DNA of 64,000 nucleotides from Porticoccaceae bacterium (GTDB lineage: Bacteria; Pseudomonadota; Gammaproteobacteria; Pseudomonadales; Porticoccaceae): assembly GCA_024644595.1 (NCBI GenBank), contig JAHEHL010000006.1, forward strand, positions 1 to 64,000. The letters are read 5' to 3'. Each line of letters opens with the position of its first letter. Position 1 is the stretch's first letter. The notes under the pieces are model-generated. The model had not been told where the DNA came from, searched no databases, and saw nothing but the letters and a program-made list of their open reading frames with translations. Made by a program: the position numbers and the translations under genes. Positions 28,512 to 40,391 of this stretch are shown here, one piece after another.

Positions 28512-29830
28512 ATTCGATTCGCCTGTTTTTGGTCACCACCATTCTGGCACTAGTAACCCTGTTTGTGTTTGTTTCGGCACTGCGTGGCTACCAATCGAGC
28601 ATGCTGCAGGCAGAACAGCTCTTTGACAGCCAGCTGCAGGTCACAGCGAAATTAATGGCGAATGTCCATAGCGCAAATCCAGATACGTCAATCAAATTGA
28701 ATGATAAGCTCGCCTTTCAGGTCTGGCACGACAAAAAGCTGATGGCGCGATCGGCCAATGCACCAACAGACCCTATCGCTTTGCAACAACCCGGATTTGG
28801 CTACCACAACTTTGCCGGTTACCGCTGGCGCACCATTTCTTACTTCAGCGACAACAACTGGATCATGCTCGCGGAGCGCAGTGATATTCGCTTTAGTCTG
28901 GCGGAAAATGTCGTGACCAAGTCGCTGCTGCCAACCCTGATCGGACTGCCTGTATTGGGGCTGTTAATCTGGTTAATTGTCAGCGGAGGAATGCGGCCGC
29001 TGCGCAATCTAGCCAAAGAGCTGAGCGGCAAACAGGCAGATGATTTGCGACCCCTGTCGACGGTTCTGCCCAAGCAGGAACTCGCTCAGATTATCACCTC
29101 AACCAATGGACTGTTACAGCGCCTTGAGTCCTCACTGCAGCGTGAGAAGCAATTTGCCTCCGACGCCGCCCATGAGCTGCGCACGCCAATCAGTAGCCTG
29201 AAAATTCAGCTGCACAATATGGCGCAAGAACTGGCCAGCCAGGATAGCAGCGTTAATCAAATCACCCAAACAGCCAACCAGCTGGAACACGTAGTGGAGC
29301 AAATCCTGGCTCTCTATCGGAGTTCTCCGGATCACTACAATGCACAGTTTTCCCCGCTCGATCTGACCGCTGTGGCGCAAGACATTATCGCTGAGGAATA
29401 CAGCAGCTTTGAGCGCAAAGACCAGACCATTGAATTACAGGGCGACGGCCAGATTATTCTCGGCGAACGCTTTTCCCTCGAGACACTTATTCACAACCTA
29501 CTTAGCAATGCCAATAAATACACCCCCGAAGGCGGGCAGATTTTAGTCAGTGTCAGTCGCGAGGGTAACGCTATTCTGCTGCGAGTTGAAGATTCCGGAC
29601 CAGGCATTGCCGAAGACCAAACTCAACGAATCTTCCAGCGCTTCTATCGCGTCGGCGGAGATCGCCATCAGTCGGGTGAGCCAGGCTGCGGCCTCGGCCT
29701 GGCTATCGTCAAGCGGGTTGCCGAACTCTACCATGCCACAGTCGACGTCGGACCATCAGTGTTTTCGAGCGGTTGTGCTTTTACCTTGCGTTTTCACGCG
29801 CCAAGTCCCTCCCAATTGGAACAACTATGA
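28508..29830 (+). CDS. sensor histidine kinase
   Basis: H-box FASDAAHELRTPISSLKIQ, N-box LIHNLLSNANKYTPEGG, G-box DSGPGI, GCGLGLAIVKR. Confidence 0.95.
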   Translation: MNSIRLFLVTTILALVTLFVFVSALRGYQSSMLQAEQLFDSQLQVTAKLMANVHSANPDTSIKLNDKLAFQVWHDKKLMARSANAPTDPIALQQPGFGYHNFAGYRWRTISYFSDNNWIMLAERSDIRFSLAENVVTKSLLPTLIGLPVLGLLIWLIVSGGMRPLRNLAKELSGKQADDLRPLSTVLPKQELAQIITSTNGLLQRLESSLQREKQFASDAAHELRTPISSLKIQLHNMAQELASQDSSVNQITQTANQLEHVVEQILALYRSSPDHYNAQFSPLDLTAVAQDIIAEEYSSFERKDQTIELQGDGQIILGERFSLETLIHNLLSNANKYTPEGGQILVSVSREGNAILLRVEDSGPGIAEDQTQRIFQRFYRVGGDRHQSGEPGCGLGLAIVKRVAELYHATVDVGPSVFSSGCAFTLRFHAPSPSQLEQL

Positions 29831-30189
29831 TATTTTCTAAACTGAAACAGGTCTTGTCAGCAGCGCTGGGTATGGTCATCGCTATATTGGTCAGCACCCT
29901 CGCGACAAGTGCAACACAAGCATCAACGCCGGTGGTCGAAATCGACATTAAAGATCATCTGTTTTTTCCCGCAGAGTTCACCATACCGGCCAACACCAAA
30001 GTAAAACTGCTGATCCACAATCTCGATCCAACACCGGAGGAGTTTGAAAGCTATGAACTCAACCGCGAAAAGGTGATTACCGGCAATAGTCGCGCCGTTA
30101 TTTTTATCGGACCTTTGCAACCAGGCACCTACCCGTTCTTTGGAGAGTTTTATCCCAAGACCGCTCAGGGAAAAATTTTGGTTAAGTAA
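29827..30189 (+). CDS. periplasmic cupredoxin-fold protein, EfeO-Cup-like
   Basis: Signal peptide; VEIDIKDHLFFPAEFTIPANTKVKLLIHNLDPTPEEFESYELNREKVI...GTYPFFGEF. Confidence 0.75.
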   Translation: MIFSKLKQVLSAALGMVIAILVSTLATSATQASTPVVEIDIKDHLFFPAEFTIPANTKVKLLIHNLDPTPEEFESYELNREKVITGNSRAVIFIGPLQPGTYPFFGEFYPKTAQGKILVK

Positions 30190-30203
30190 CCGGCAAACTG
30201 ATT

Positions 30204-31025
30204 ATGTTATTGAACTCCGTTATTTTGATACTGCAGGAAACCCTCGAAGCCGCACTGCTTATTGGCGTGCTGCTGGCAATCAACGCGCGAATGCACAATA
30301 GCCATGGCTGGTTGTGGCGGGGACTGGGGCTGGGAACAGTGATCGCCTTTGTGACAGCCGTAAATATGGGCAGCATCTCGAGTTGGTTTGACTACGCTGG
30401 ACAGGAAGTATTGAACGCGGTGATGCAATCACTGATCTGTCTGCTGATCGTGGTAACGGTCTGGTTGATCGCGGGAATGAAGCAGCTGCCACACAGCACG
30501 CAACAGGCCAGAAATCGCTTCGGACAATTCTGCACGGTTATTATTATGCTCGCGGTTATTCGTGAAGGTCAGGAGATCATGCTTTATCTGAGCGGTTTCC
30601 TGGGCAATAGTGAGCATATTCAAAAAGTATTTATCGGCAGCATTATCGGCTTTGGCATCGGTGCCAGCACAGGCATCCTGCTGTTTTACAGCCTCGCCGG
30701 TCTGCCACAAAAGTGGTCAGGACCCGTGACCATTACCCTGCTGGCCCTGTTTGCCGGCACCATGCTCTCGCAGTCGGTGCTGCAACTCACACAGGTGGAC
30801 TGGATTGAACAGTCCGCACCACTCTGGGATAGCTCAGCCATATTGGCCGAAAACAGCCTAATCGGCGAGTTGCTCTATGCCTTGATTGGCTATGAATCAA
30901 AACCAACCGCAGCACAGGTACTTAGCTATGCTGCTGCCACGTGCCTGGTCTTGCTGGCAGCTAACAGGCACCTCTTAACAGCCAATCGCCAACCTGATCA
31001 GAACAGCGGAGAAATAGCCCAGTGA
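30204..31025 (+). CDS. FTR1-family iron permease
   Basis: QETLEAALLIGVLL and REGQEIMLYLSGF (REXXE-type motifs), polytopic. Confidence 0.85.
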   Translation: MLLNSVILILQETLEAALLIGVLLAINARMHNSHGWLWRGLGLGTVIAFVTAVNMGSISSWFDYAGQEVLNAVMQSLICLLIVVTVWLIAGMKQLPHSTQQARNRFGQFCTVIIMLAVIREGQEIMLYLSGFLGNSEHIQKVFIGSIIGFGIGASTGILLFYSLAGLPQKWSGPVTITLLALFAGTMLSQSVLQLTQVDWIEQSAPLWDSSAILAENSLIGELLYALIGYESKPTAAQVLSYAAATCLVLLAANRHLLTANRQPDQNSGEIAQ

Positions 31026-31747
31026 CAAAGCAACCTGTAATTATAACAATGCTATTTGTCAGCTTGATCGGCGGGCTGCTCAACAGTAGCGCCAGCGCAG
31101 ACGGCATGGTGATCGACAAAGTCTACCATCCCTATGTGCAGGCTACCGAGCAGGAGCTTGAATTCAGAGCCGTGATTCAAGACCATCAACCTATCGCACC
31201 AGATAACAATCAACTCTACCGCTTTGCCTACGGCCGGTCACTTAACGATCGTTGGTTTGCCGAAGTCTATCTCACCGGCGATCGCTCGGATGAGGTCGGT
31301 TTCGATCTGCGCGCTGTCGAAATTGAGTTGAAGTGGCAGCTAACCGAACAGGGCGAGTACTGGGCTGACTGGGGTATGTTGTTCGAGGTATCCAAAGCCA
31401 TCGATGAAAATATCTACGAAGTCGCCAGCGGGATTATTGCAGAAAAAGAATTCGGCAACTGGAGTCATACGGCTAACTTTATTGTCGAGCAGGAGTGGGG
31501 AAACGATATTGTTGACGAACTCGAATCCTCATTAGCAGTGCAGAGCCGCTACCGTTACAGCCAACTATTTGAACCCGGCATCGAGTTTTATAAAGGTCAG
31601 GATACCTTTGCGATTGGTCCGGTGATAATGGGTGAATTGCGCTGGGGAATGCGTCAGAAACTCAAGTGGGAGAGCGCTGCGATTTTTGGTCTTGATGAGA
31701 AAAGTCCCGATCTTACCTTGAGACTGTTATTTGAATACGAGTTCTGA
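31022..31747 (+). CDS. predicted outer-membrane beta-barrel protein of unknown function
   Basis: Signal peptide, alternating amphipathic strands, C-terminal LLFEYEF; 4-bp overlap with FTR1. Confidence 0.6.
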   Translation: MTKQPVIITMLFVSLIGGLLNSSASADGMVIDKVYHPYVQATEQELEFRAVIQDHQPIAPDNNQLYRFAYGRSLNDRWFAEVYLTGDRSDEVGFDLRAVEIELKWQLTEQGEYWADWGMLFEVSKAIDENIYEVASGIIAEKEFGNWSHTANFIVEQEWGNDIVDELESSLAVQSRYRYSQLFEPGIEFYKGQDTFAIGPVIMGELRWGMRQKLKWESAAIFGLDEKSPDLTLRLLFEYEF

Positions 31748-31753
31748 TCGCCA

Positions 31754-31793
31754 GCTAAAAAGCTAAAAAGCTAAAAAGCTAAAAAGCTAAAAA
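31754..31793. repeat. 8-bp tandem repeat GCTAAAAA x5
   Basis: Read directly at the convergent junction of two genes. Confidence 0.97.
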
Positions 31794-32815
31794 CCATCTG
31801 ATAGCGCCACCGTCGACTCACTGGAAAATTGCTTGCGCGCCAATGCAATTTTCTCATCAGCGCTGTCGCAACCATCAGCAATTTGCTCCGCCACTCGCAG
31901 GCGCTGGCGCAGTCCGGTTTGATTGGCAATCTGGATTGCCAGACCTGGTCTTGCGTTGAGCTCCAACAACATGGGTCCGCGCAGTCGATCGAGGACAATA
32001 TCCACTCCCAGATAGTCAAGTCCTGAGAATTCAGCACAACCAGCGGCGAGTTCCAACAGCTGTTGCCAGTGGGGAATTTGCAGTGTGTCGAAACCCATCC
32101 CGGTATCCGGGTGGCAACTGACAATACGGCTGTTTTGCACCGCACAAACACTGCGGCCGTTGCCGATATCAATGCCCACACCCACCGCCCCCTGGTGCAA
32201 ATTGGCTTTGCCATCAGAACTATGCGTGGCGCAGCGCAACATCGCCATCACCGGTACACCGCGGAACACAATCACCCTTATATCGGGCACTCCCTCATAA
32301 CTGTAGTCCTGGAGAATCGGATCAAATTCAATTAGAGCCTCTATCATAGCGCGGTCATTGCGACCGCCAAGGCTATGCAGTCCGGCAAGAATATTGGAGC
32401 TGTGGCGACGCACGGCACTGGCATTGATTCGCGCACCATTGGACTTGATAAACTGCTCACCATCACGCCCAACAATCACCAGAATGCCCTTACCGCCGCT
32501 GCCATGCGCCGGTTTGATAACAAACGAGTCATGCCCATCAACCAGATCACTAACGCTCTTTACCTGAAACTGATAGTCCACCGTACCGTAGAGCTCCGGA
32601 ACAGCAATACCGCGAGCGATCGCGGCGCTCTTGGTCATAAGTTTGTTGTCCGCCAAGGCGTAGTGTCTGCGCTGATTGTAGCGCCCAATAAAGCTGGTAT
32701 TACGCTGGTTCATACCGAGAATCCCCAGCTCGCGCAGACGCTTTGGCGAGACCAATAGAGCCATTTTGCTATTGGTCTCGAGACGCTTGCGAAACAGATG
32801 GCCGCGCTTTTTCAT
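31787..32815 (-). CDS. RimK-like ATP-grasp ligase (alpha-L-glutamate ligase-like)
   Basis: FVIKPAHGSGGKGILVI, DIVLDRLRGPMLLELNARPGLAIQIAN; N-terminal LRELGILGMNQRN. Confidence 0.85.
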   Translation of the reverse strand: MKKRGHLFRKRLETNSKMALLVSPKRLRELGILGMNQRNTSFIGRYNQRRHYALADNKLMTKSAAIARGIAVPELYGTVDYQFQVKSVSDLVDGHDSFVIKPAHGSGGKGILVIVGRDGEQFIKSNGARINASAVRRHSSNILAGLHSLGGRNDRAMIEALIEFDPILQDYSYEGVPDIRVIVFRGVPVMAMLRCATHSSDGKANLHQGAVGVGIDIGNGRSVCAVQNSRIVSCHPDTGMGFDTLQIPHWQQLLELAAGCAEFSGLDYLGVDIVLDRLRGPMLLELNARPGLAIQIANQTGLRQRLRVAEQIADGCDSADEKIALARKQFSSESTVALSDGF

Positions 32816-34346
32816 GAGGCTGAGGATCCGCTAAATCGCGGAATCGGTAGAGCTCGGACAATCGGTAGCCGGTATATTTACCGAGCAATAAAATAACGCC
32901 CAGCAGACTCAACATCAGCTCCGGAAAATTAAAGGTCAGATGTTCAACCAGATGATTGGACATTGCCATATAGGCCAGCACCGCGACGACCAAACTGCCA
33001 CTGGCCTGAATCAACACCTCGTGGCCACCTTCTTCCTCCCACAGAATCGACATGCGTTCAATGGTCCAGGCAACGATAACCGTCGGGAAAAACGTCACCT
33101 TGAGCACCTGATCGAGACCTAGCTTATAACTTGCCACCGCCAGAGCCGCCATCATCAGAATCACCATAATAATTACCGTGGCAACCCGTGCGACCAGCAG
33201 TAAATTAAGCCGACTGAGATAGGAGCGAATCCACAGACCCGTGCATAGCAGCACCAAAAAAATAATCAATCCGACCAGCAATGTGGTCTGGATAAACGCC
33301 AGCGCGATCAAAATGGGCATAAAGGTGCCCGAGGTTCTCACCCCGACCAGCAGACGCATCATCACCACCACCAACGCGGCAACTGGAATCAGCAATAGTC
33401 CTTTAAAAATACCCTGCTGCTCGACAGGCAGGCTATAGATGGAGAAATCGAGCAATGCAAACTCCTCAGAGCGCTGCTCCATACCCAGCACTGCCTTGGC
33501 CGGCAGACTATTGCTCACCAGAGCGAACTCGAGACTCGAATTGCGGCCACCAGACACTCTGAGCACAGCGCCGTCGCCACGCTGCCAGATATAGAAGTTA
33601 TCCGGCACACCGACAGTGACACGGATCGGATCAACCACAATCCAGCGCTCACCCGTGTGTACTTCAAGCAGTGAACTCAGGGTTTGCCGACGACGCCCGT
33701 CTTCCAGCTCGACACCACGCAACTCGTGAGCGCTGATATCGGCACTGGCCAGAACATCGAGTACCAGGGTCAGCCAATCATCCGAATACGAATCGATCAG
33801 GAACAGGACATCCTGCTCCTGACCATCGCGCTGAAATTCCTGTAACAGCAACAGTGTAAAGCTCTCACTATCTGACGACTGCTGGGCAATCCGATCCACA
33901 AGCCGGTTCATCGCCGCCTGTTGATTCGCCTCCAACAGGGGTTTGATCGGCGGCTCAACCGCCATATCCGGTAATTCGCGGTCGGCATTAGCGCGATAGA
34001 TTTGCGCCTTGTAATAAAGCGTGGTGGGACGCTCCAGCGACTGACGCGTCCAACGCGCCGTGCTGTTATTGTCGCTGTCTCTGACGATGGAAAAACCAAA
34101 CCCGGATGAGACAAAGTGTTCGTCGATAATAACCCAGCCCGCCAGCGATACCGGCAAACTCAACTCGACATTGACCGGTCCCTTGCCCGGCGTAAAACTA
34201 GCCTTTGACTCGACAGTCCAGACTTCGCGGTATTCGCCAGGCACCAGCGGCAGATCAAGACTCACCGCTTTGTATAGAGTCAGCCCGACACCCAGCGCAA
34301 TCAACACACCGGCGATCAAGGCAATTTGCACACGAGAGTTAATCAC
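32769..34346 (-). CDS. inactive transglutaminase-like domain fused to C-terminal 7-TM region
   Basis: HTGERWIVVDP segment followed by multiple TM helices; neighbours an ATP-grasp and a retropepsin-like gene. Confidence 0.8.
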   Translation of the reverse strand: MINSRVQIALIAGVLIALGVGLTLYKAVSLDLPLVPGEYREVWTVESKASFTPGKGPVNVELSLPVSLAGWVIIDEHFVSSGFGFSIVRDSDNNSTARWTRQSLERPTTLYYKAQIYRANADRELPDMAVEPPIKPLLEANQQAAMNRLVDRIAQQSSDSESFTLLLLQEFQRDGQEQDVLFLIDSYSDDWLTLVLDVLASADISAHELRGVELEDGRRRQTLSSLLEVHTGERWIVVDPIRVTVGVPDNFYIWQRGDGAVLRVSGGRNSSLEFALVSNSLPAKAVLGMEQRSEEFALLDFSIYSLPVEQQGIFKGLLLIPVAALVVVMMRLLVGVRTSGTFMPILIALAFIQTTLLVGLIIFLVLLCTGLWIRSYLSRLNLLLVARVATVIIMVILMMAALAVASYKLGLDQVLKVTFFPTVIVAWTIERMSILWEEEGGHEVLIQASGSLVVAVLAYMAMSNHLVEHLTFNFPELMLSLLGVILLLGKYTGYRLSELYRFRDLADPQPHEKARPSVSQASRDQ

Positions 34347-35037
34347 TGCTGCTCTCCGGTCGCACGGTCAACGTATGGTGGCGACTGACATCGACAATCA
34401 TATTGTCGACAAGGAAATTGCGCCCAATCAAAAGAGGATATTCAAAATCGGTGCGATCAGAGAGATTGACATCAATTCGCGAACGGATATCGCCCAGTGT
34501 CACCCACATCCTGACCACATAACGCAATTCATCCGGATAGCCACTCTGCTTGATTCGCACCCGACGTCGCAGCCGCAGCTCCTGCTGGTAGGCACTACCG
34601 GTCACCGCATCGATCAGAACGAAACGCACATAGCGTTTACCATCTTTTTCAATTAGTTGAATATCTTCGGCATGAATGGATGTGGTGTCGGCACCGGTAT
34701 CGATACGTGCCTCAACCCAGAGATCCGCCGGCTGCACCCGCGCCCACTCAACTGCACCGACAATCGGCAAATGCAACTGACCGGCTGTGGCGGCCACTGG
34801 CGGTGGTGCGGTAACGGTTTTGGTCACTATGCGCTCAATCACCTGAGGCTCAGGGCAGCTTTGCACCTCGATAGACTCACCAGGCTCAGCGGACTCAGTG
34901 CTGACTTCATCAACTGCCGCGCACTCTTCAGGAGGCATCCACTGGGAAACCAGAGCACAGCTCGATAACAGCATGGCCGTTATCAGAGCGACCGAGATAC
35001 CGGATAGCGAACAACTAGACATAAAACGAAAATCCAA
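34339..35037 (-). CDS. retropepsin-like (RimK/LysX-associated) protease, predicted lipoprotein
   Basis: LLSSC lipobox; VEARIDTGADTTSIHA (DTGA active-site motif); LLIGRNFLVDNMIVDVSR. Confidence 0.85.
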   Translation of the reverse strand: MDFRFMSSCSLSGISVALITAMLLSSCALVSQWMPPEECAAVDEVSTESAEPGESIEVQSCPEPQVIERIVTKTVTAPPPVAATAGQLHLPIVGAVEWARVQPADLWVEARIDTGADTTSIHAEDIQLIEKDGKRYVRFVLIDAVTGSAYQQELRLRRRVRIKQSGYPDELRYVVRMWVTLGDIRSRIDVNLSDRTDFEYPLLIGRNFLVDNMIVDVSRHHTLTVRPESSSD

Positions 35038-35240
35038 TCAACTTTTGATTTCCAACTTGTACGGCCCAATAAAATTATTCATATATGAATGAAACTCACC
35101 CAACTGGGGAATATTACACGCTCTGATTAACATAGCACAGGGTGCTGCAGGAGGCAGCGACGAAATACGTCGATTTGGAGAGGAAAGAGGTGACATGAAA
35201 CGGCACACCGCCGGTATGCCGAATGCAGTATCTAATCAGA

Positions 35241-36155
35241 TCAGGGCAGGTCGTCGACCAGCTCACCCTCGACCGGCTCAAGCAGATCTTCGCGATCAAC
35301 ATTGAGTGCCAGCATTACCGTGGCAGCGACATAAACTGAGGAATAGGTACCAATGCCAACACCCACCATCAGCGCCACAGAGAAGTTATGAATTAACTCT
35401 CCGCCGATAAAATACAGGGCTAACAGCACCAACATGGTGGTCACGGAGGTGTTAATGGTCCGCCATAGAGTCTGCGAGAGAGATTCGTTAATCACTTCAA
35501 TTGAGGTCGCCTTGCGAATTTTGCGGAAGTTTTCCCGGATCCGGTCCGATACCACAATGGTATCGTTAAGTGAGTAACCGACCACGGCCAGTATCGCCGC
35601 CAACACCGTCAGGTCAAACTCAAGGCGGGCAATGGAGAAAAAGCCAAGGGTAATAATCACATCGTGGGCCAGCGCCAACACTGCGCCGATGGCAAATTTG
35701 AGCTGAAAACGCATCGCAACATAGAGCATCACCACGGCTAGCGCAGTAAGCATGCCAAGACCACCATCTTCACGCAGCTCTTCGCCGATTTGCGGGCCAA
35801 CAAAATCCACTCGGCGCAGCTCAACGGTCTCGTTGGCGTTTTCCAGGATTGCGTACACCTTTTCCGAGAGGCCCTGTTCCGGTTTGCCCTGCAAACGGAT
35901 CAGCACATCAGTCTCGGAGCCGTAATGTACCACCACCGGACCTTCGAATCCGGCTGCTTCAAGTCGCTCGCGAATCGACGCAACATCCGCCGGCTGCTGG
36001 TAACCGACCTCAATCTGCGTGCCGCCAGAAAAATCCAGTCCCAGCACTAACCCTTTGGTCGACAGAGAGAAAATCGACGCCACCAACAGCAGTCCAGAGA
36101 AGACCACTGCGACCTTGCGCAGGCCCATAAAGTTGTACACTTTTATGTCAGTCAT
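35241..36155 (-). CDS. secF: protein translocase subunit SecF
   Basis: GLDFSGGTQIEV, VGYSLNDTIVVSDRIREN, RTINTSVTT. Confidence 0.95.
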   Translation of the reverse strand: MTDIKVYNFMGLRKVAVVFSGLLLVASIFSLSTKGLVLGLDFSGGTQIEVGYQQPADVASIRERLEAAGFEGPVVVHYGSETDVLIRLQGKPEQGLSEKVYAILENANETVELRRVDFVGPQIGEELREDGGLGMLTALAVVMLYVAMRFQLKFAIGAVLALAHDVIITLGFFSIARLEFDLTVLAAILAVVGYSLNDTIVVSDRIRENFRKIRKATSIEVINESLSQTLWRTINTSVTTMLVLLALYFIGGELIHNFSVALMVGVGIGTYSSVYVAATVMLALNVDREDLLEPVEGELVDDLP

Positions 36156-36165
36156 GCTGTTCTTC

Positions 36166-38010
36166 CTATATCCACAGGGTTTTGATTTTGCGACCACCGA
36201 CAACCAAATTAACCAGTCCGCGGGTCATCACAATCGAAGTAAACATCGAGGTCAAAATACCAATCGACAGCGTCACAGCAAAGCCCTGCACCGGACCAGA
36301 GCCAATCAGAAACAGTATCAGTGCGACAATTAATGTCGTGATATTGGCATCCAGAATCGAGACAAACGCACGATCATAACCGGCACTGATAGAACCCTGA
36401 ATCGATGCGCCCGCCGCTAACTCCTCACGGATCCGCGAAAAGATCAGCACATTGGCATCCACCGCCATACCAACCGTTAACACGATACCGGCGATACCCG
36501 GCAGAGTCAGGGTTGCACCGAGCAGCGACATAAACGCCACCAGCAGCACCAGATTCATCGCCAGCGCAATATTGGCAAACACACCAAAGCCGCGATAGAC
36601 CGCCAGCATAAACAGCAGCACCAGCACCATACCAAATGTCACTGACTTAACACCCAGTTCGATATTATCTGCGCCCAGCGATGGACCGATGGTACGCTCT
36701 TCAACAATATACATCGGTGCCGCCAAGGCACCGGCGCGCAACAACAGCGCCAGCTCCGAGGACTCGCGCTGCTCGAGACCGGTGATACGGAACTGCTTAC
36801 CGAGCTGTGACTGAATCGTCGCCAGACTGATAATGTTTTTCTCAACAAAAGGCACAGGTGTCAGCACCAGTTCACCACTTTCGTCGACAGATTTTTCGAG
36901 CTTGGTTCTAAACTCGATAAACAACACCCCGAGACGCCGACCAACATTGTCACGGGTGGCGTAACCCATCTGCCAACCACCCTTGGCATCAAGGGTGATA
37001 TTGACCTGCGGCCGGCCATTTTCGTCAAAGCTGGCTCGGGCATCGGTCACATTTTCACCGGTGATAACGGCGCTGCTCTCCAGACGCGCATCAGGGCCTT
37101 GGCCTTCCGGATTGCGAAATTCAAACACCTCGCCAATGCGGTCAAGGGATTCGAGGCGGAACTCCAAGTTTGCAGTCTTACCGATAATACGTTTAGCCTC
37201 GGCGGTATCCTGAACCCCAGGCAACTCGACGACAATACGATTTTTGCCCTGACGCGAAACCAGAGGCTCAGAGACACCCAACTCGTTGACTCGATTGCGG
37301 AGTGAAGTGAGGTTTTGCTTGATCGCGTTATCCTCAATTTCCCTCGTGGCAAGCTCGCTGAGCTTAAGCACCAGCGACAGCGGGTTTTGCCCCTGCTGCG
37401 ACTGGGGTTGCAGGTCGCGGTAGTTGGTGCGAATCAATGTCTTGGCACGCTCAACTTCCTCTTCATCGCGGAACTGACCAATAATCTGGTTGTTGCTAAG
37501 CTCAAAACTGCGGTAGCGAATACGCTCGTCGCGAAGGGCGGTTTTAACATCTTCAAGGTCGCCTTCAAGGCGCGTTTTCAGCGCCGAGTCGAGGTCGACT
37601 TCGAGCAAAAAGTGCACCCCGCCGCTGAGATCGAGCCCCAGCTTCATCGGCATACCACCCAGATCGCGCAGCCAATCAGGTGTTGTCGGTGCCAGATTGA
37701 GCGCAACAATATAATCGCCACCCATGCTCGCCTGAATTACCTCTTTGGCACGCAATTGCATGTTGGCATCTTTCAAGCGAACCAATAAAGCCTCACCATC
37801 GGCTGTGCCGGCAAAGTGCCCAATACCCACTTCATCGAGGGAGTCTTCAACCTTCTGCAACACCGCAGCATCGATCTGCATGGCACCACTCTGTCCCGAA
37901 AGCTGAATCGCAGGATCCGGCGGATAGAGGTTTGGCGCGGCATAGACAAAGCCAAAGGCGATAACCAAAAGGATTGTTATATTCTTCCACAGGGGAAATT
38001 TGTTAGGCAT
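36166..38010 (-). CDS. secD: protein translocase subunit SecD
   Basis: GLDLSGGVHFLLEVD, GIVLTVGMAVDANVLIFSRIREEL. Confidence 0.97.
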   Translation of the reverse strand: MPNKFPLWKNITILLVIAFGFVYAAPNLYPPDPAIQLSGQSGAMQIDAAVLQKVEDSLDEVGIGHFAGTADGEALLVRLKDANMQLRAKEVIQASMGGDYIVALNLAPTTPDWLRDLGGMPMKLGLDLSGGVHFLLEVDLDSALKTRLEGDLEDVKTALRDERIRYRSFELSNNQIIGQFRDEEEVERAKTLIRTNYRDLQPQSQQGQNPLSLVLKLSELATREIEDNAIKQNLTSLRNRVNELGVSEPLVSRQGKNRIVVELPGVQDTAEAKRIIGKTANLEFRLESLDRIGEVFEFRNPEGQGPDARLESSAVITGENVTDARASFDENGRPQVNITLDAKGGWQMGYATRDNVGRRLGVLFIEFRTKLEKSVDESGELVLTPVPFVEKNIISLATIQSQLGKQFRITGLEQRESSELALLLRAGALAAPMYIVEERTIGPSLGADNIELGVKSVTFGMVLVLLFMLAVYRGFGVFANIALAMNLVLLVAFMSLLGATLTLPGIAGIVLTVGMAVDANVLIFSRIREELAAGASIQGSISAGYDRAFVSILDANITTLIVALILFLIGSGPVQGFAVTLSIGILTSMFTSIVMTRGLVNLVVGGRKIKTLWI

Positions 38011-38108
38011 GGCGACACAGTCCAGTCAATTCAGCCGCGCATTATAGCGGCATTAAGGGAATAGTTGGGGGCAGAATTTTCGATTTAAAGGCTTTGGCCA
38101 ACAACAAC

Positions 38109-40306
<2,198 letters not shown>

Positions 40307-40391
40307 AAATAGTCGAGTCAAAGCCTGATATTAACGGTTGTCTGATATAAGCCGGCAAGGGTATAGAAATTACCGGCAAAGGCCAAATCCT

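Noticed and set aside
29773-29826. Longer N-terminus for the cupredoxin (MCFYLAFSRAKSLPIGTT...)
   Set aside because: Overlaps the histidine kinase C-terminus by ~57 bp; the 29827 ATG overlaps its TGA and starts a clear signal peptide.
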